Shown here: piece by piece, positions 56,687 through 64,000 of the stretch
Layout: each line of letters starts with the position of its first letter
Position numbering within the stretch: the first letter of the stretch is position 1
Assembly: GCF_004358345.1 (NCBI RefSeq)
Contig: NZ_CP037952.1
Location: 2,418,001 to 2,482,000, forward strand
Length of the DNA: 64,000 nt
DNA from: Parashewanella spongiae
GTDB lineage: Bacteria; Pseudomonadota; Gammaproteobacteria; Enterobacterales; Shewanellaceae
Direction: 5' to 3'
Translations under genes and position numbers: made by a program
The notes under the pieces: model-generated
What the model saw: the letters and a program-made list of their open reading frames with translations, nothing else
What the model was told of the DNA's origin: nothing
The model's database searches: none

Positions 56687-58099
56687 ATGGGGGCAGTCAT
56701 GGGAATGTTAATTCAAGGCGGCCATCGCTTAAAAGGTGCGTACGAACTTAGTCCAGAACGTGTTAGACATACACAGCGAGAAGACATTTCTGAAAAGGAA
56801 GCTTGTTCAATGGGACTTTGGGATAAATTCAAAAATTGGATAAGAGGCACAGATAAAAAGCTCGCATGCAAATGTTTATATCGGTTACATCACAAAAACA
56901 GTGAATCCTCTGTTGAAGATGCCGCAATTAAAATAAAGGCATTTAGGCAGTTAAAGGCTTTAGCAGGATCTTTGCACGAAAAAGATTTTTATGAAAATGT
57001 AGAACCTCTTGAAGATAACAAAACGTACGAGTGCGTTTTGAATATAACAGCTTTAGAATCTCCAATCATACTCCGATATTCACCTGGAGATGAAGTTCAA
57101 TCTATTGAAGATTCATTGAAAAAAAGCATAGTAAATCAACTCAAGGAAGATCAGGATTTTGCAACAAATTTAAATGTTTTACTCAATGATTCAACCCAAT
57201 GTTTGACCCCTTCAATCGCAGCTCCTTTATTGGCCAAGTGCCTGACAAGCCAGCTTAGTAAATCAGACGTATCGTCAATCAAAGAGACTGTTGGAAAGAA
57301 AATACATAAAGGTACTTACTACCAATATGAAATTGAAGGTGTTTTGCCTCCAGTTAGAATTTATTGCAAGAGAGAAGAGCTCAATAATTCATTTAATAGA
57401 TTTAAAACAGTTGCTTTACAATCAGTTGCTGATTCAGAAAAACCTTTAATATCTAGATGCATCGAACATTTAGCTTCACCTGAAGTGACACCTGTTTATA
57501 TTGATGCTGAATTTAAGCTTCATGCACTAAAAACCTTATATGCGTATTTACCATTTGAATTAAGAAGTTTGATTGATGTCAGTATCACGCCACTAACAAC
57601 TGATGAATGCTCATATAAACTGCAATTTTGTATTCAAGGTTATACTCCCATTGTAGCTATCGAATACGGTGGAAAAACTGATTTCAAAAATGAGGTGAAG
57701 CTATTCATTACGCAAGAGCTCAACGATGAAGCCGGTTATTTCAGAGGAACTAAGAGTATTGAAGAAAAACTTGGCTCTTTGACTATAAATGCTAAGGGAG
57801 TCATTTCTTCTAGTCTGAGCGCCTCAGTTGAGCGTTCTGGCGCACAGTTTCTAGATTTACAGACAAAGAGGGAGTTGAAAAAGAACCCTGAACACCTTAA
57901 AGCATTCATGGCACTGAAGATGAAAAGAACCAGTGCGTTAAGAAAGGAACTTGGTGTTATATATTCTACTGTGAGTTCAGGAGCTATGTGTGGAGATTTA
58001 GGCTGGTTTTTGGAAGGGATGGAATCTATTAAAACAATAAAAAATTATTGCGAACAGGTACGTATACCAAATTATATGAGGAATTTAATAATTGGTTAG
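56687..58099 (+). CDS. Candidate type III secreted effector (SPI-2-like N-terminus)
   Basis: 470-aa protein of unknown function without signal peptide or membrane helix. Residues ~43-67 read L-W-D-K-F-K-N-W-I-R-G-T-D, then A-C-K-C-L-Y-R-L-H-H. From memory this parallels the W-E-K-[IM]-x-x-F-F translocation motif of Salmonella SPI-2 effectors such as SifA (W-E-K-M-K-E-F-F-C-S-T-H, then A-L-E-C-I-W). The remainder shows no catalytic motif I know. It contains two similar segments (about 110-170 and 310-360) with C-V-L-N/L-Q-F-C-I, then P-I-I/V-x-L/I strands, suggesting an internal duplication. The start could be 56687 or ATG 56699. Secretion is an inference; no secretion genes are in the window. 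Confidence 0.6.
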   Translation: MGAVMGMLIQGGHRLKGAYELSPERVRHTQREDISEKEACSMGLWDKFKNWIRGTDKKLACKCLYRLHHKNSESSVEDAAIKIKAFRQLKALAGSLHEKDFYENVEPLEDNKTYECVLNITALESPIILRYSPGDEVQSIEDSLKKSIVNQLKEDQDFATNLNVLLNDSTQCLTPSIAAPLLAKCLTSQLSKSDVSSIKETVGKKIHKGTYYQYEIEGVLPPVRIYCKREELNNSFNRFKTVALQSVADSEKPLISRCIEHLASPEVTPVYIDAEFKLHALKTLYAYLPFELRSLIDVSITPLTTDECSYKLQFCIQGYTPIVAIEYGGKTDFKNEVKLFITQELNDEAGYFRGTKSIEEKLGSLTINAKGVISSSLSASVERSGAQFLDLQTKRELKKNPEHLKAFMALKMKRTSALRKELGVIYSTVSSGAMCGDLGWFLEGMESIKTIKNYCEQVRIPNYMRNLIIG

Positions 58100-58140
58100 C
58101 CGTACTTAAATAAGCTAATACGGCAATGATCACGGGTAAA

Positions 58141-58551
58141 TTAACCTAAACCATCCGTAATTGCTTTAATTTGAATCAGCTCAATTTTATATCCATCAGG
58201 ATCTTCAACAAATGCGATTTCAGTTGAACCACCGGCAACAGGACCTGGGGCACGAATTATCTTCCCGCCAGCGGCTGAAATCACATCACATTGCGAATAG
58301 ATATCGTTAACACCAATTGCTAAATGACCGAAACCAGACCCAAGATCATAGCTTTCAGTACCCCAATTATAGGTCAGCTCAATAACAGCTTGTCCGCTAG
58401 ACTCTTCGCCATAACCAACAAATGCAAGGGTATATTTGTATTCAGTATTTTCTGACTTTCTTAATAACTTCATGCCTAATACACGAGTGTAAAAATCAAT
58501 ACTTGTATCTAAGTTTCCTACACGGATCATTGTATGTAATAGTTGAGCCAT
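58141..58551 (-). CDS. gloA: Lactoylglutathione lyase (glyoxalase I)
   Basis: 136-aa metalloenzyme that converts the methylglyoxal-glutathione adduct to S-lactoylglutathione, the substrate of GloB (17.9 kb). Two glyoxalase beta-alpha-beta modules are seen: L-L-H-T-M-I-R-V with ligand His6, I-E-L-T-Y-N-W-G with Glu, G-H-L-A-I with the second His, and Y-K-I-E-L-I with the last Glu. Length matches the Ni-dependent bacterial form. Monocistronic. Confidence 0.96.
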   Translation of the reverse strand: MAQLLHTMIRVGNLDTSIDFYTRVLGMKLLRKSENTEYKYTLAFVGYGEESSGQAVIELTYNWGTESYDLGSGFGHLAIGVNDIYSQCDVISAAGGKIIRAPGPVAGGSTEIAFVEDPDGYKIELIQIKAITDGLG

Positions 58552-58584
58552 AAATACCTCAAAATTTTAATTGAATTATATTAA

Positions 58585-58982
58585 TACCAATACAGTAATT
58601 AATCTAGCACTCAGAAAGAGCTAAAGGGTTTCAGTGCAAAGCGCAAGCTCGAAGTACTTTATTCCCTACGGCCGCCATATAAAACTGGTGTTCAACGCAC
58701 TTAGTGCTTTTGTCTTAATAATTCAAGTGCTTGTAACGCAGTAATGGAATCTTTTAGCCTTACCCTTTGAGCACATACATAAGTACCTGACCATAAGTTT
58801 CTTAAGATTTTCTAGTGCCTAGTTTCAGCACTCTATGGTGTTGCAACTTATGTTACATAGCTACGGCTATGCGCCCTACATTGCGCCTTGTATAAGGCTA
58901 AACCTGAACACAATAATTATCAAAGAACTTATCGACAGGTACTTAGCTCTGAGTTGAGCATTGAATTACTGTAATATTGGTA
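58585..58982. repeat. Palindromic-end dispersed repeat, 398 bp
   Basis: Ends TACCAATACAGTAATTAA and, inverted, TTGAATTACTGTAATATTGGTA, with inner arms containing CTCAGAAAGAGCTA/TAGCTCTGAG. The middle holds AATAATTCAAG and AACGCAGTAATGG. No gene. This is the uninterrupted relative of the repeat that hosts the group II intron at 0.7-4.7 kb and accounts for the gap between gloA and nth. Confidence 0.7.
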
Positions 58983-59010
58983 TAATAACTATCTCTGTTA
59001 GAAATTGGCA

Positions 59011-59652
59011 CTATTCATCAGGATATACTTTTCCAGAGAATTCACACAAGTCTTCAATAATACAGCTTCCACACCTTGGCTTTCTAGCTAAACAAGTGTA
59101 TCTGCCATGAAGAATAAACCAATGATGGACATCAACTTTAAATTCAGCAGGAACCACTTTTAGCATTTTTTCTTCGACTTGATCTACGTTTTTTCCAGAA
59201 GCGAATCTCGTTCGATTTCCAACTCGAAAAATATGAGTGTCCACAGCAATGGTTGGCCAACCAAAAGCAGTATTTAACACTACATTCGCTGTTTTTCTTC
59301 CAACTCCCGGTAAAAACTCAAGTGCTTCGCGGTTTTCAGGGACTTTACCATCGTGTTTTTCGATCAATATCTTACAAGCCTTAATAACGTTAATGGCTTT
59401 ATTGTTATAAAGACCAATAGTCTTTATGTACTCCTTTAGCCCATCAACACCTAAATCATAAATAGATTGCGGGGTATTAGCGACAGGGAAAAGCTTATCA
59501 GTTGCTTTATTCACTGAAACGTCAGTTGCTTGAGCTGAAAGGGTGACTGCTACTAATAACTCAAATGGGCTCGAAAAATTGAGCTCAGTTTCTGGATTGG
59601 GGTTATTTGCTCTAAGTCTTTCTAAAATTTGCCGACGCTTATTATTATTCAT
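59011..59652 (-). CDS. nth: Endonuclease III
   Basis: 213-aa bifunctional DNA glycosylase/AP lyase for oxidised pyrimidines. Helix-hairpin-helix L-P-G-V-G-R-K-T-A with catalytic Lys, then V-D-T-H-I-F-R with catalytic Asp. The 4Fe-4S cluster cysteines are C-x6-C-x2-C-x5-C in C-L-A-R-K-P-R-C-G-S-C-I-I-E-D-L-C. Six bp after rsxE, at the end of the rsx operon as in E. coli. Confidence 0.97.
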   Translation of the reverse strand: MNNNKRRQILERLRANNPNPETELNFSSPFELLVAVTLSAQATDVSVNKATDKLFPVANTPQSIYDLGVDGLKEYIKTIGLYNNKAINVIKACKILIEKHDGKVPENREALEFLPGVGRKTANVVLNTAFGWPTIAVDTHIFRVGNRTRFASGKNVDQVEEKMLKVVPAEFKVDVHHWFILHGRYTCLARKPRCGSCIIEDLCEFSGKVYPDE

Positions 59653-59658
59653 TCTTGA

Positions 59659-60354
59659 TTACCCGACTTTGGTGATACGAGCACGTGTTACTTCTTCTAC
59701 TTGCGGGGCAGGTTTGGCTTCTTCGATTTTTTTATCAACAACATTTTTGAATGCAATTAATAAACCCATCCCAATAAATGCACCAGGAGGTAACATTGCA
59801 ATTAGAAAGCTAGTATCTAAATGCCATAATTGAATGGTTAAATTCTTAGCCCAATCGCCTAAAAGCTGCTCAGAACCCGAAAGCAAAGTGCCTTGACTCA
59901 ATATTTCTCTAAATCCCCCTAAGATAACAAGTACAAGAGTAAATCCGATACCCATCATCAAGCCATCAAATGCAGATGATATAACATTATTTCGGGAAGC
60001 AAACGCTTCAGCTCTGCCAATAATGACACAGTTGGTTACTATTAAAGGTAAGAAAATGCCTAAAGAAAGATAAAGTTCATAGGCATAAGCATTAATAAGG
60101 AGCTGAACAGCGGTCACTAATGCAGCGATTATCATCACAAAAACAGGAATGCGAATTTCTTTTGGAATAAATGTACGCACTAATGAAACAAAAACATTAG
60201 AAAATACTAAAACGATAAGCGTAGCTAATCCTAAACCAATTGCATTAGTAACAGTTGCCGTAACGGCAAGTAAGGGGCAAAGGCCAAGTAATTGAACTAG
60301 CCCAGGATTATTTTTCCAAAGTCCCTGAATTGCGATGTCTTTATAGTTAACCAT
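59659..60354 (-). CDS. rsxE: Rsx/Rnf electron transport complex subunit E
   Basis: 231-aa integral membrane subunit with six helices of the RsxA/RsxE (NqrD/E-like) family: [13 protein letters not shown] near the start and [11 protein letters not shown] in the middle, where the Cys can hold an iron-sulfur centre. ATG at 60354 gives exactly the E. coli length and overlaps the rsxG stop by 8 bases; the longer frame to 60372 is unlikely. Confidence 0.95.
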   Translation of the reverse strand: MVNYKDIAIQGLWKNNPGLVQLLGLCPLLAVTATVTNAIGLGLATLIVLVFSNVFVSLVRTFIPKEIRIPVFVMIIAALVTAVQLLINAYAYELYLSLGIFLPLIVTNCVIIGRAEAFASRNNVISSAFDGLMMGIGFTLVLVILGGFREILSQGTLLSGSEQLLGDWAKNLTIQLWHLDTSFLIAMLPPGAFIGMGLLIAFKNVVDKKIEEAKPAPQVEEVTRARITKVG

Positions 60355-60985
60355 TGGAATCCTCACATGCACGGTTCTGTCGACTTATTCGGTCAAAATT
60401 ATTCCTGAGATAAAATGAAGCTTTTGACACGGCTTGCACGTAAGCTCTAGGAGTGATGGTTGCACCAGAAAACTGATCGATTTCTCCACCATCTTTTTTC
60501 ACTTTCCAGCTTTTTTTATTCGCTTCTACAATGGGTTTATTTGTAAAAAAATTAACCCAATCCGACTTTGATAACATAATCTTATCGCCAAGCCCTGGTG
60601 TTTCATTATGGTTAAGTGTGCGAACGGCAAGTAATTCATTTTTGTTATTTACGGCAATGATCAGTTTAATTGCGCCGTTGTAACCATTTGGTGCGATGGT
60701 TTCTAAAGCAATTGCTGTTGGTTTACCGTTTGTTGTCGCAATAAACGCGGGTAATGCTTCTTCGCTGCCTAATATTTCTGGCTCATAAACTAAGGTACAG
60801 TGCTCAGTAAGATCATTGTCGTGAAGTGCTTTTGGTATTATTTGTTGAAGCACTTTAAGACGTTGTGCTTGTTTTTGCTCCGCGATGCGTTCAGCCGTAA
60901 GTTTATCAATAAATGCGACAGCAGCTGTACAAACCATTGCAAATATTGCCAAAATCAAGCCATTTCTAATCATAGGGTTATTCAT
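60347..60985 (-). CDS. rsxG: Rsx/Rnf electron transport complex subunit G
   Basis: 212-aa subunit with one N-terminal membrane helix and a periplasmic FMN domain. The flavin attaches covalently to Thr in the S-G-A-T motif, seen as [12 protein letters not shown] near 175-186. G-Y-N-G-A-I-K-L-I and [12 protein letters not shown] are conserved substrate-domain blocks. Between rsxD (15 bp) and rsxE (overlap). Confidence 0.96.
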   Translation of the reverse strand: MNNPMIRNGLILAIFAMVCTAAVAFIDKLTAERIAEQKQAQRLKVLQQIIPKALHDNDLTEHCTLVYEPEILGSEEALPAFIATTNGKPTAIALETIAPNGYNGAIKLIIAVNNKNELLAVRTLNHNETPGLGDKIMLSKSDWVNFFTNKPIVEANKKSWKVKKDGGEIDQFSGATITPRAYVQAVSKASFYLRNNFDRISRQNRACEDSNG

Positions 60986-61000
60986 CTACCAAACCTACCT

Positions 61001-62044
61001 TCAGACTCTATGTCCATAACTTCGTGGACGAACATAATAATCGATCAATGGTGCAGATAAATTGGCCAGAAGCACGGCAAAAGCGAATGCGTCTGGATAG
61101 CCACCAAAACTTCTTATTATATAGACACATATTCCGATCAAAGCCCCAAAAATCAACCTTCCCTTTGGGCTAGTTGCCGCTGTAACTGGATCAGTTGCAA
61201 TAAAAAACGCCGCTAGCATAGTTGCACCAGAAAATAATTGATTAACAGGAGATATATGCGTATCTGGCTGCAATAGGAAACTAAAACTTGAGCAAATAAA
61301 TAATGCCAATAAAATGCCGCCAGTGATATGCCAGCGAATTATTTTTAGTTTTAATAAGGCAAGCCCACCAAGAAAGTACCCGATATTTATCCAAAACCAA
61401 CCTAGACTGTGATGCCCATCGAATGCGACACCTTTTAGTATTTCATTACTTGTCAATTCTAATGAAAGACCCGTTTTGAAGCTGTCGAGTGGTGTAGCCA
61501 TAGCAACACCGTCGTATGCTTGGCGCCAATGTTCGGTTGAATTTTTAGTAACCCCAAGTATGGTTTGTAGCGTGTCAAAGATAGTCGGTATATTCAGCGC
61601 TACTGGCAATGGAGCGTTCCAATTGGTCATTTGCATTGGAAATGAAACAAGCAAAAGTATATATGCAGCCATAGCAGGGTTAAATATATTGTTTCCTAAG
61701 CCACCATAGAGTTGTTTTACAATCAAAATAGCAAAAAGAGTACCGATAACAATAATCCACCAAGGCGACATAGATGGAATGGAAACCGCTAATAAAACCG
61801 CAGTAACAACCGCACTATAATCGGTTAAAGCATGTTTAATGCTACGTGCTCTTATTTTCATTACAGCAGCTTCAGCGGCTAAAGCCACTAAAACAGCGAT
61901 GAATATTTGAATAAATACCCCCCAACCAAAAAAATAAGTTTGTGCAGCAACACCAGGAAGCATGCACATTAAGACTCTTTGCATGACTATATGAGTCTGT
62001 AAAGGCTGCTTTATGTGAGGCGATGAGGCTATCTTAAATGCCAT
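61001..62044 (-). CDS. rsxD: Rsx/Rnf electron transport complex subunit D
   Basis: 347-aa polytopic subunit. Covalent FMN site [18 protein letters not shown] about residues 272-289, then [10 protein letters not shown]. The N-terminal part has [10 protein letters not shown]. The complex couples electron transfer to ion movement; in E. coli Rsx reduces SoxR. Five bp after rsxC. Confidence 0.96.
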   Translation of the reverse strand: MAFKIASSPHIKQPLQTHIVMQRVLMCMLPGVAAQTYFFGWGVFIQIFIAVLVALAAEAAVMKIRARSIKHALTDYSAVVTAVLLAVSIPSMSPWWIIVIGTLFAILIVKQLYGGLGNNIFNPAMAAYILLLVSFPMQMTNWNAPLPVALNIPTIFDTLQTILGVTKNSTEHWRQAYDGVAMATPLDSFKTGLSLELTSNEILKGVAFDGHHSLGWFWINIGYFLGGLALLKLKIIRWHITGGILLALFICSSFSFLLQPDTHISPVNQLFSGATMLAAFFIATDPVTAATSPKGRLIFGALIGICVYIIRSFGGYPDAFAFAVLLANLSAPLIDYYVRPRSYGHRV

Positions 62045-62049
62045 AGGGT

Positions 62050-64000
62050 TTATTGCTCCTCGTCAGCAGCTTTAGCTGCTGTTTTTTGTTTGGCTCGTAA
62101 CTTTGCTTTAGCTACAGCAGCGGCAATTTTAGCTTTTTTGTCACTATTTTCGTTAGCTGGGCTGACTTCATTTGTTTCGCTTTTATTAGAGGAGAGCAGA
62201 GCCTCTGAATTTTGAGCATCAAGCTTTGCCTGTTTTTTGGTTTTTGCCTTTGCTACAGCAGCGGCGATCTGTTCTTTTTTAGCTTGGGCACTATTGTCTG
62301 CGCTCTCAGAGTTTGCCTCAATCGATTTACTCGCAGCAAGCTTCTTAGCTTTTGCTCGTGCTACTGCTGCCGCAATTTTTTCTTTTTTATCTTGAGCACC
62401 GTTGCCTGCGCTCTCAGAGTTTGTATCATTCGCCTCACTAGTAGCAAGCTTCTTAGCTTTTGCTCGTGCTATTGCCGCCGCGACATTTTCCTTTCTATCT
62501 TGAGTGCCATTACTTTCAATCTCGGTATTCTGATCAAGTGATTTATTAGCCGCCAGTTTTTTAGCTTTAGCGCGAGCTATTGCTGCAGCAACTTTCGATT
62601 GAGAGTCATCCTCTTGCGTTGATTTTTTGGCCTGAATACGAGCTAAAGCTTCAGCAACGGCATTTTTATCTTTACCTGACATGCTAGATTGTCTTCTAGC
62701 TGCAGCCTGTTTGGACTTTTCTTCTCGTGCTAACTTTTCTTTTTCTAATCGAGCGAGGCGTTCATCGAATCGCTTTTTAGCTTGTTCAGCTTCAAGCTTA
62801 CTTTGTGCTTCAGCTTTTATTGCAGATTTTGCAACTCGATAATATTCAACCAATGGAATATCGGAAGGGCAAACGTAACTACAACAACCGCACTCAATAC
62901 AATCCTTAAGATTATAACTTGCTGCTTTGTCATACTCTTCAGCTTTAGAATGCCAAAATAATTGTTGAGGTAATAATTTTGCAGGGCAAGCTACTGCGCA
63001 TTCTCCACAACGAATGCATGCCTTCTCGTTTGGTTCAGGTGTCATTTCGTTGCTACTAGGCGCTAAAATGCAGTTAGAACCTTTTAAAATAGGCGCGTTT
63101 GGGTTTCTTAATTCGTAGCCCATCATTGGTCCACCTACAATAATTGGTAGTCCTAATTCTTCTTTATATTCAGCGTATCTGAGTAAATGTTCAACAGGTG
63201 TACCAATGGGTACCCAGTAATTCCCAGGCCGCTGAAGACTCTCGCCTGTGACAGTGACAACTCTTTCTATTAAAGGTTTCCCGTCTACCACGGCTTTAGC
63301 TATTGCTTTTGCTGTGGCAACATTATGAACCAAAACACCTAATTGAGCAGGAATGCCGCCAGATGGGACTTCCTTACCTGTGATAATTTGAATTAATTGT
63401 TTTTCGCCACCAGAAGGGTATTTAGTTGGCACAGAAGTCACTCGCGAAATCGGCGATAGAACTTCACTCTTTGCTAATGACTTAGCCATAACTTTTATGG
63501 CTTCAGGTTTATTATCCTCAATCGCAATAACAATCCTTTCAGGCTCAATTAATCGATTAATTATTTCAATTCCATGAATAATATCGTCAGAATACTCTCT
63601 CATTAATCGATCGTCAGAGGTAATATATGGCTCACACTCAACACCGTTTATGATGACGAGCTCTACATCACTGACAGGATCGAGTTTTATATGACTTGGG
63701 AACGCAGCACCACCCATACCTGCTATTCCAGATTGCTGAATACGTTTTAAGATTTCATTGTTGGTTTTTGTCGAGTAATCCTCACAATTTAAATTTACGT
63801 CCCATTGATCTTTGCCATCAGCAGAGATAACTACACTAACAACTAATATACCAGATGGATGGTTGCTAGGACGAGGCTCTATTGCAACTACTGTTCCAGA
63901 GGTTGGTGAATGACTTGGAAGATGAGCTGCTCCTTCAGTAAGTGGCGTACCTTTAAAAACATTAGTGCCAACTTTGACCGCTAACGTGCAGTTTTGCCCA
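62050..64000 (-). CDS. rsxC: Rsx/Rnf electron transport complex subunit C (5' end beyond window)
   Basis: The frame is open to the right edge (first full codons read [11 protein letters not shown]), so the true N-terminus lies outside; the internal ATG at 63717 is not the start. The NADH/FMN-binding region has [11 protein letters not shown] and G-V-E-C-E-P-Y-I. Two 4Fe-4S motifs follow: [12 protein letters not shown] and [13 protein letters not shown] long C-terminal tail is made of Ala/Lys-rich repeats ([12 protein letters not shown] type, about six copies), typical of RsxC and variable between species. Confidence 0.96.
   Translation of the reverse strand, partial: GQNCTLAVKVGTNVFKGTPLTEGAAHLPSHSPTSGTVVAIEPRPSNHPSGILVVSVVISADGKDQWDVNLNCEDYSTKTNNEILKRIQQSGIAGMGGAAFPSHIKLDPVSDVELVIINGVECEPYITSDDRLMREYSDDIIHGIEIINRLIEPERIVIAIEDNKPEAIKVMAKSLAKSEVLSPISRVTSVPTKYPSGGEKQLIQIITGKEVPSGGIPAQLGVLVHNVATAKAIAKAVVDGKPLIERVVTVTGESLQRPGNYWVPIGTPVEHLLRYAEYKEELGLPIIVGGPMMGYELRNPNAPILKGSNCILAPSSNEMTPEPNEKACIRCGECAVACPAKLLPQQLFWHSKAEEYDKAASYNLKDCIECGCCSYVCPSDIPLVEYYRVAKSAIKAEAQSKLEAEQAKKRFDERLARLEKEKLAREEKSKQAAARRQSSMSGKDKNAVAEALARIQAKKSTQEDDSQSKVAAAIARAKAKKLAANKSLDQNTEIESNGTQDRKENVAAAIARAKAKKLATSEANDTNSESAGNGAQDKKEKIAAAVARAKAKKLAASKSIEANSESADNSAQAKKEQIAAAVAKAKTKKQAKLDAQNSEALLSSNKSETNEVSPANENSDKKAKIAAAVAKAKLRAKQKTAAKAADEEQ

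Overview
The window looks like the chromosome of an AT-rich marine gammaproteobacterium of the Shewanella/Parashewanella type. This is inferred from conserved gene neighbourhoods: mltD-gloB-yafS-like-rnhA/dnaQ, cmoA-cmoB, aspS-yebC-ruvC-ruvA-ruvB and rsxC-D-G-E-nth. No rRNA or tRNA gene was recognised, so the genus is a guess. Several genes suggest contact with a eukaryotic host: an ankyrin-repeat protein, two giant pentatricopeptide proteins and a protein with a SPI-2-effector-like N-terminus.

Region by region. 1-6.8 kb: the 3' end of a FAD-dependent amino-acid dehydrogenase, then a nest of mobile DNA. A palindromic-end repeat has been invaded by a 161-bp MITE and by a group II intron, and the intron is itself interrupted by an ISAs1-family element. 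A gamma-glutamyltransferase and a second, inverted MITE copy follow. 6.8-11 kb: PilZ protein, NnrS and a large ankyrin protein. 11-23.5 kb: core genes (pssA, tapT, an AsmA-family gene, mltD, gloB, a methyltransferase, rnhA, dnaQ, a TIGR03503-like membrane protein and a nucleoside hydrolase).

23.5-30.6 kb is accessory DNA, part of it bracketed by a ~125-bp direct repeat. It holds a broken SnoaL-like gene and a three-gene operon: a PF10014-type Fe/2OG hydroxylase, an Fe/2OG enzyme with the halogenase-type HxG facial motif, and a heme-oxygenase-like di-iron oxidase. It also holds an IS630 element carrying a LexA-like passenger gene, an IS200 transposase, a small outer-membrane-like protein and a DUF1877 protein.

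31-40.7 kb is a tandem duplication of a gene for a giant pentatricopeptide (PPR) protein. Both copies appear to end in an Smr-like domain, a PPR-SMR layout best known from plant organelles. Copy 1 is split by an IS630 element with TA target duplication; copy 2 is intact (about 1426 aa).

40.7-64 kb: an S41 peptidase lipoprotein, a complete IS66 element with 8-bp target duplication, an M3-peptidase-like protein that has lost HExxH, cmoB/cmoA, a three-sensor-domain GGDEF protein, aspS-yebC-ruvCAB, a candidate type III effector, gloA, a palindromic-end repeat, and nth-rsxE-rsxG-rsxD-rsxC, with rsxC running off the window.
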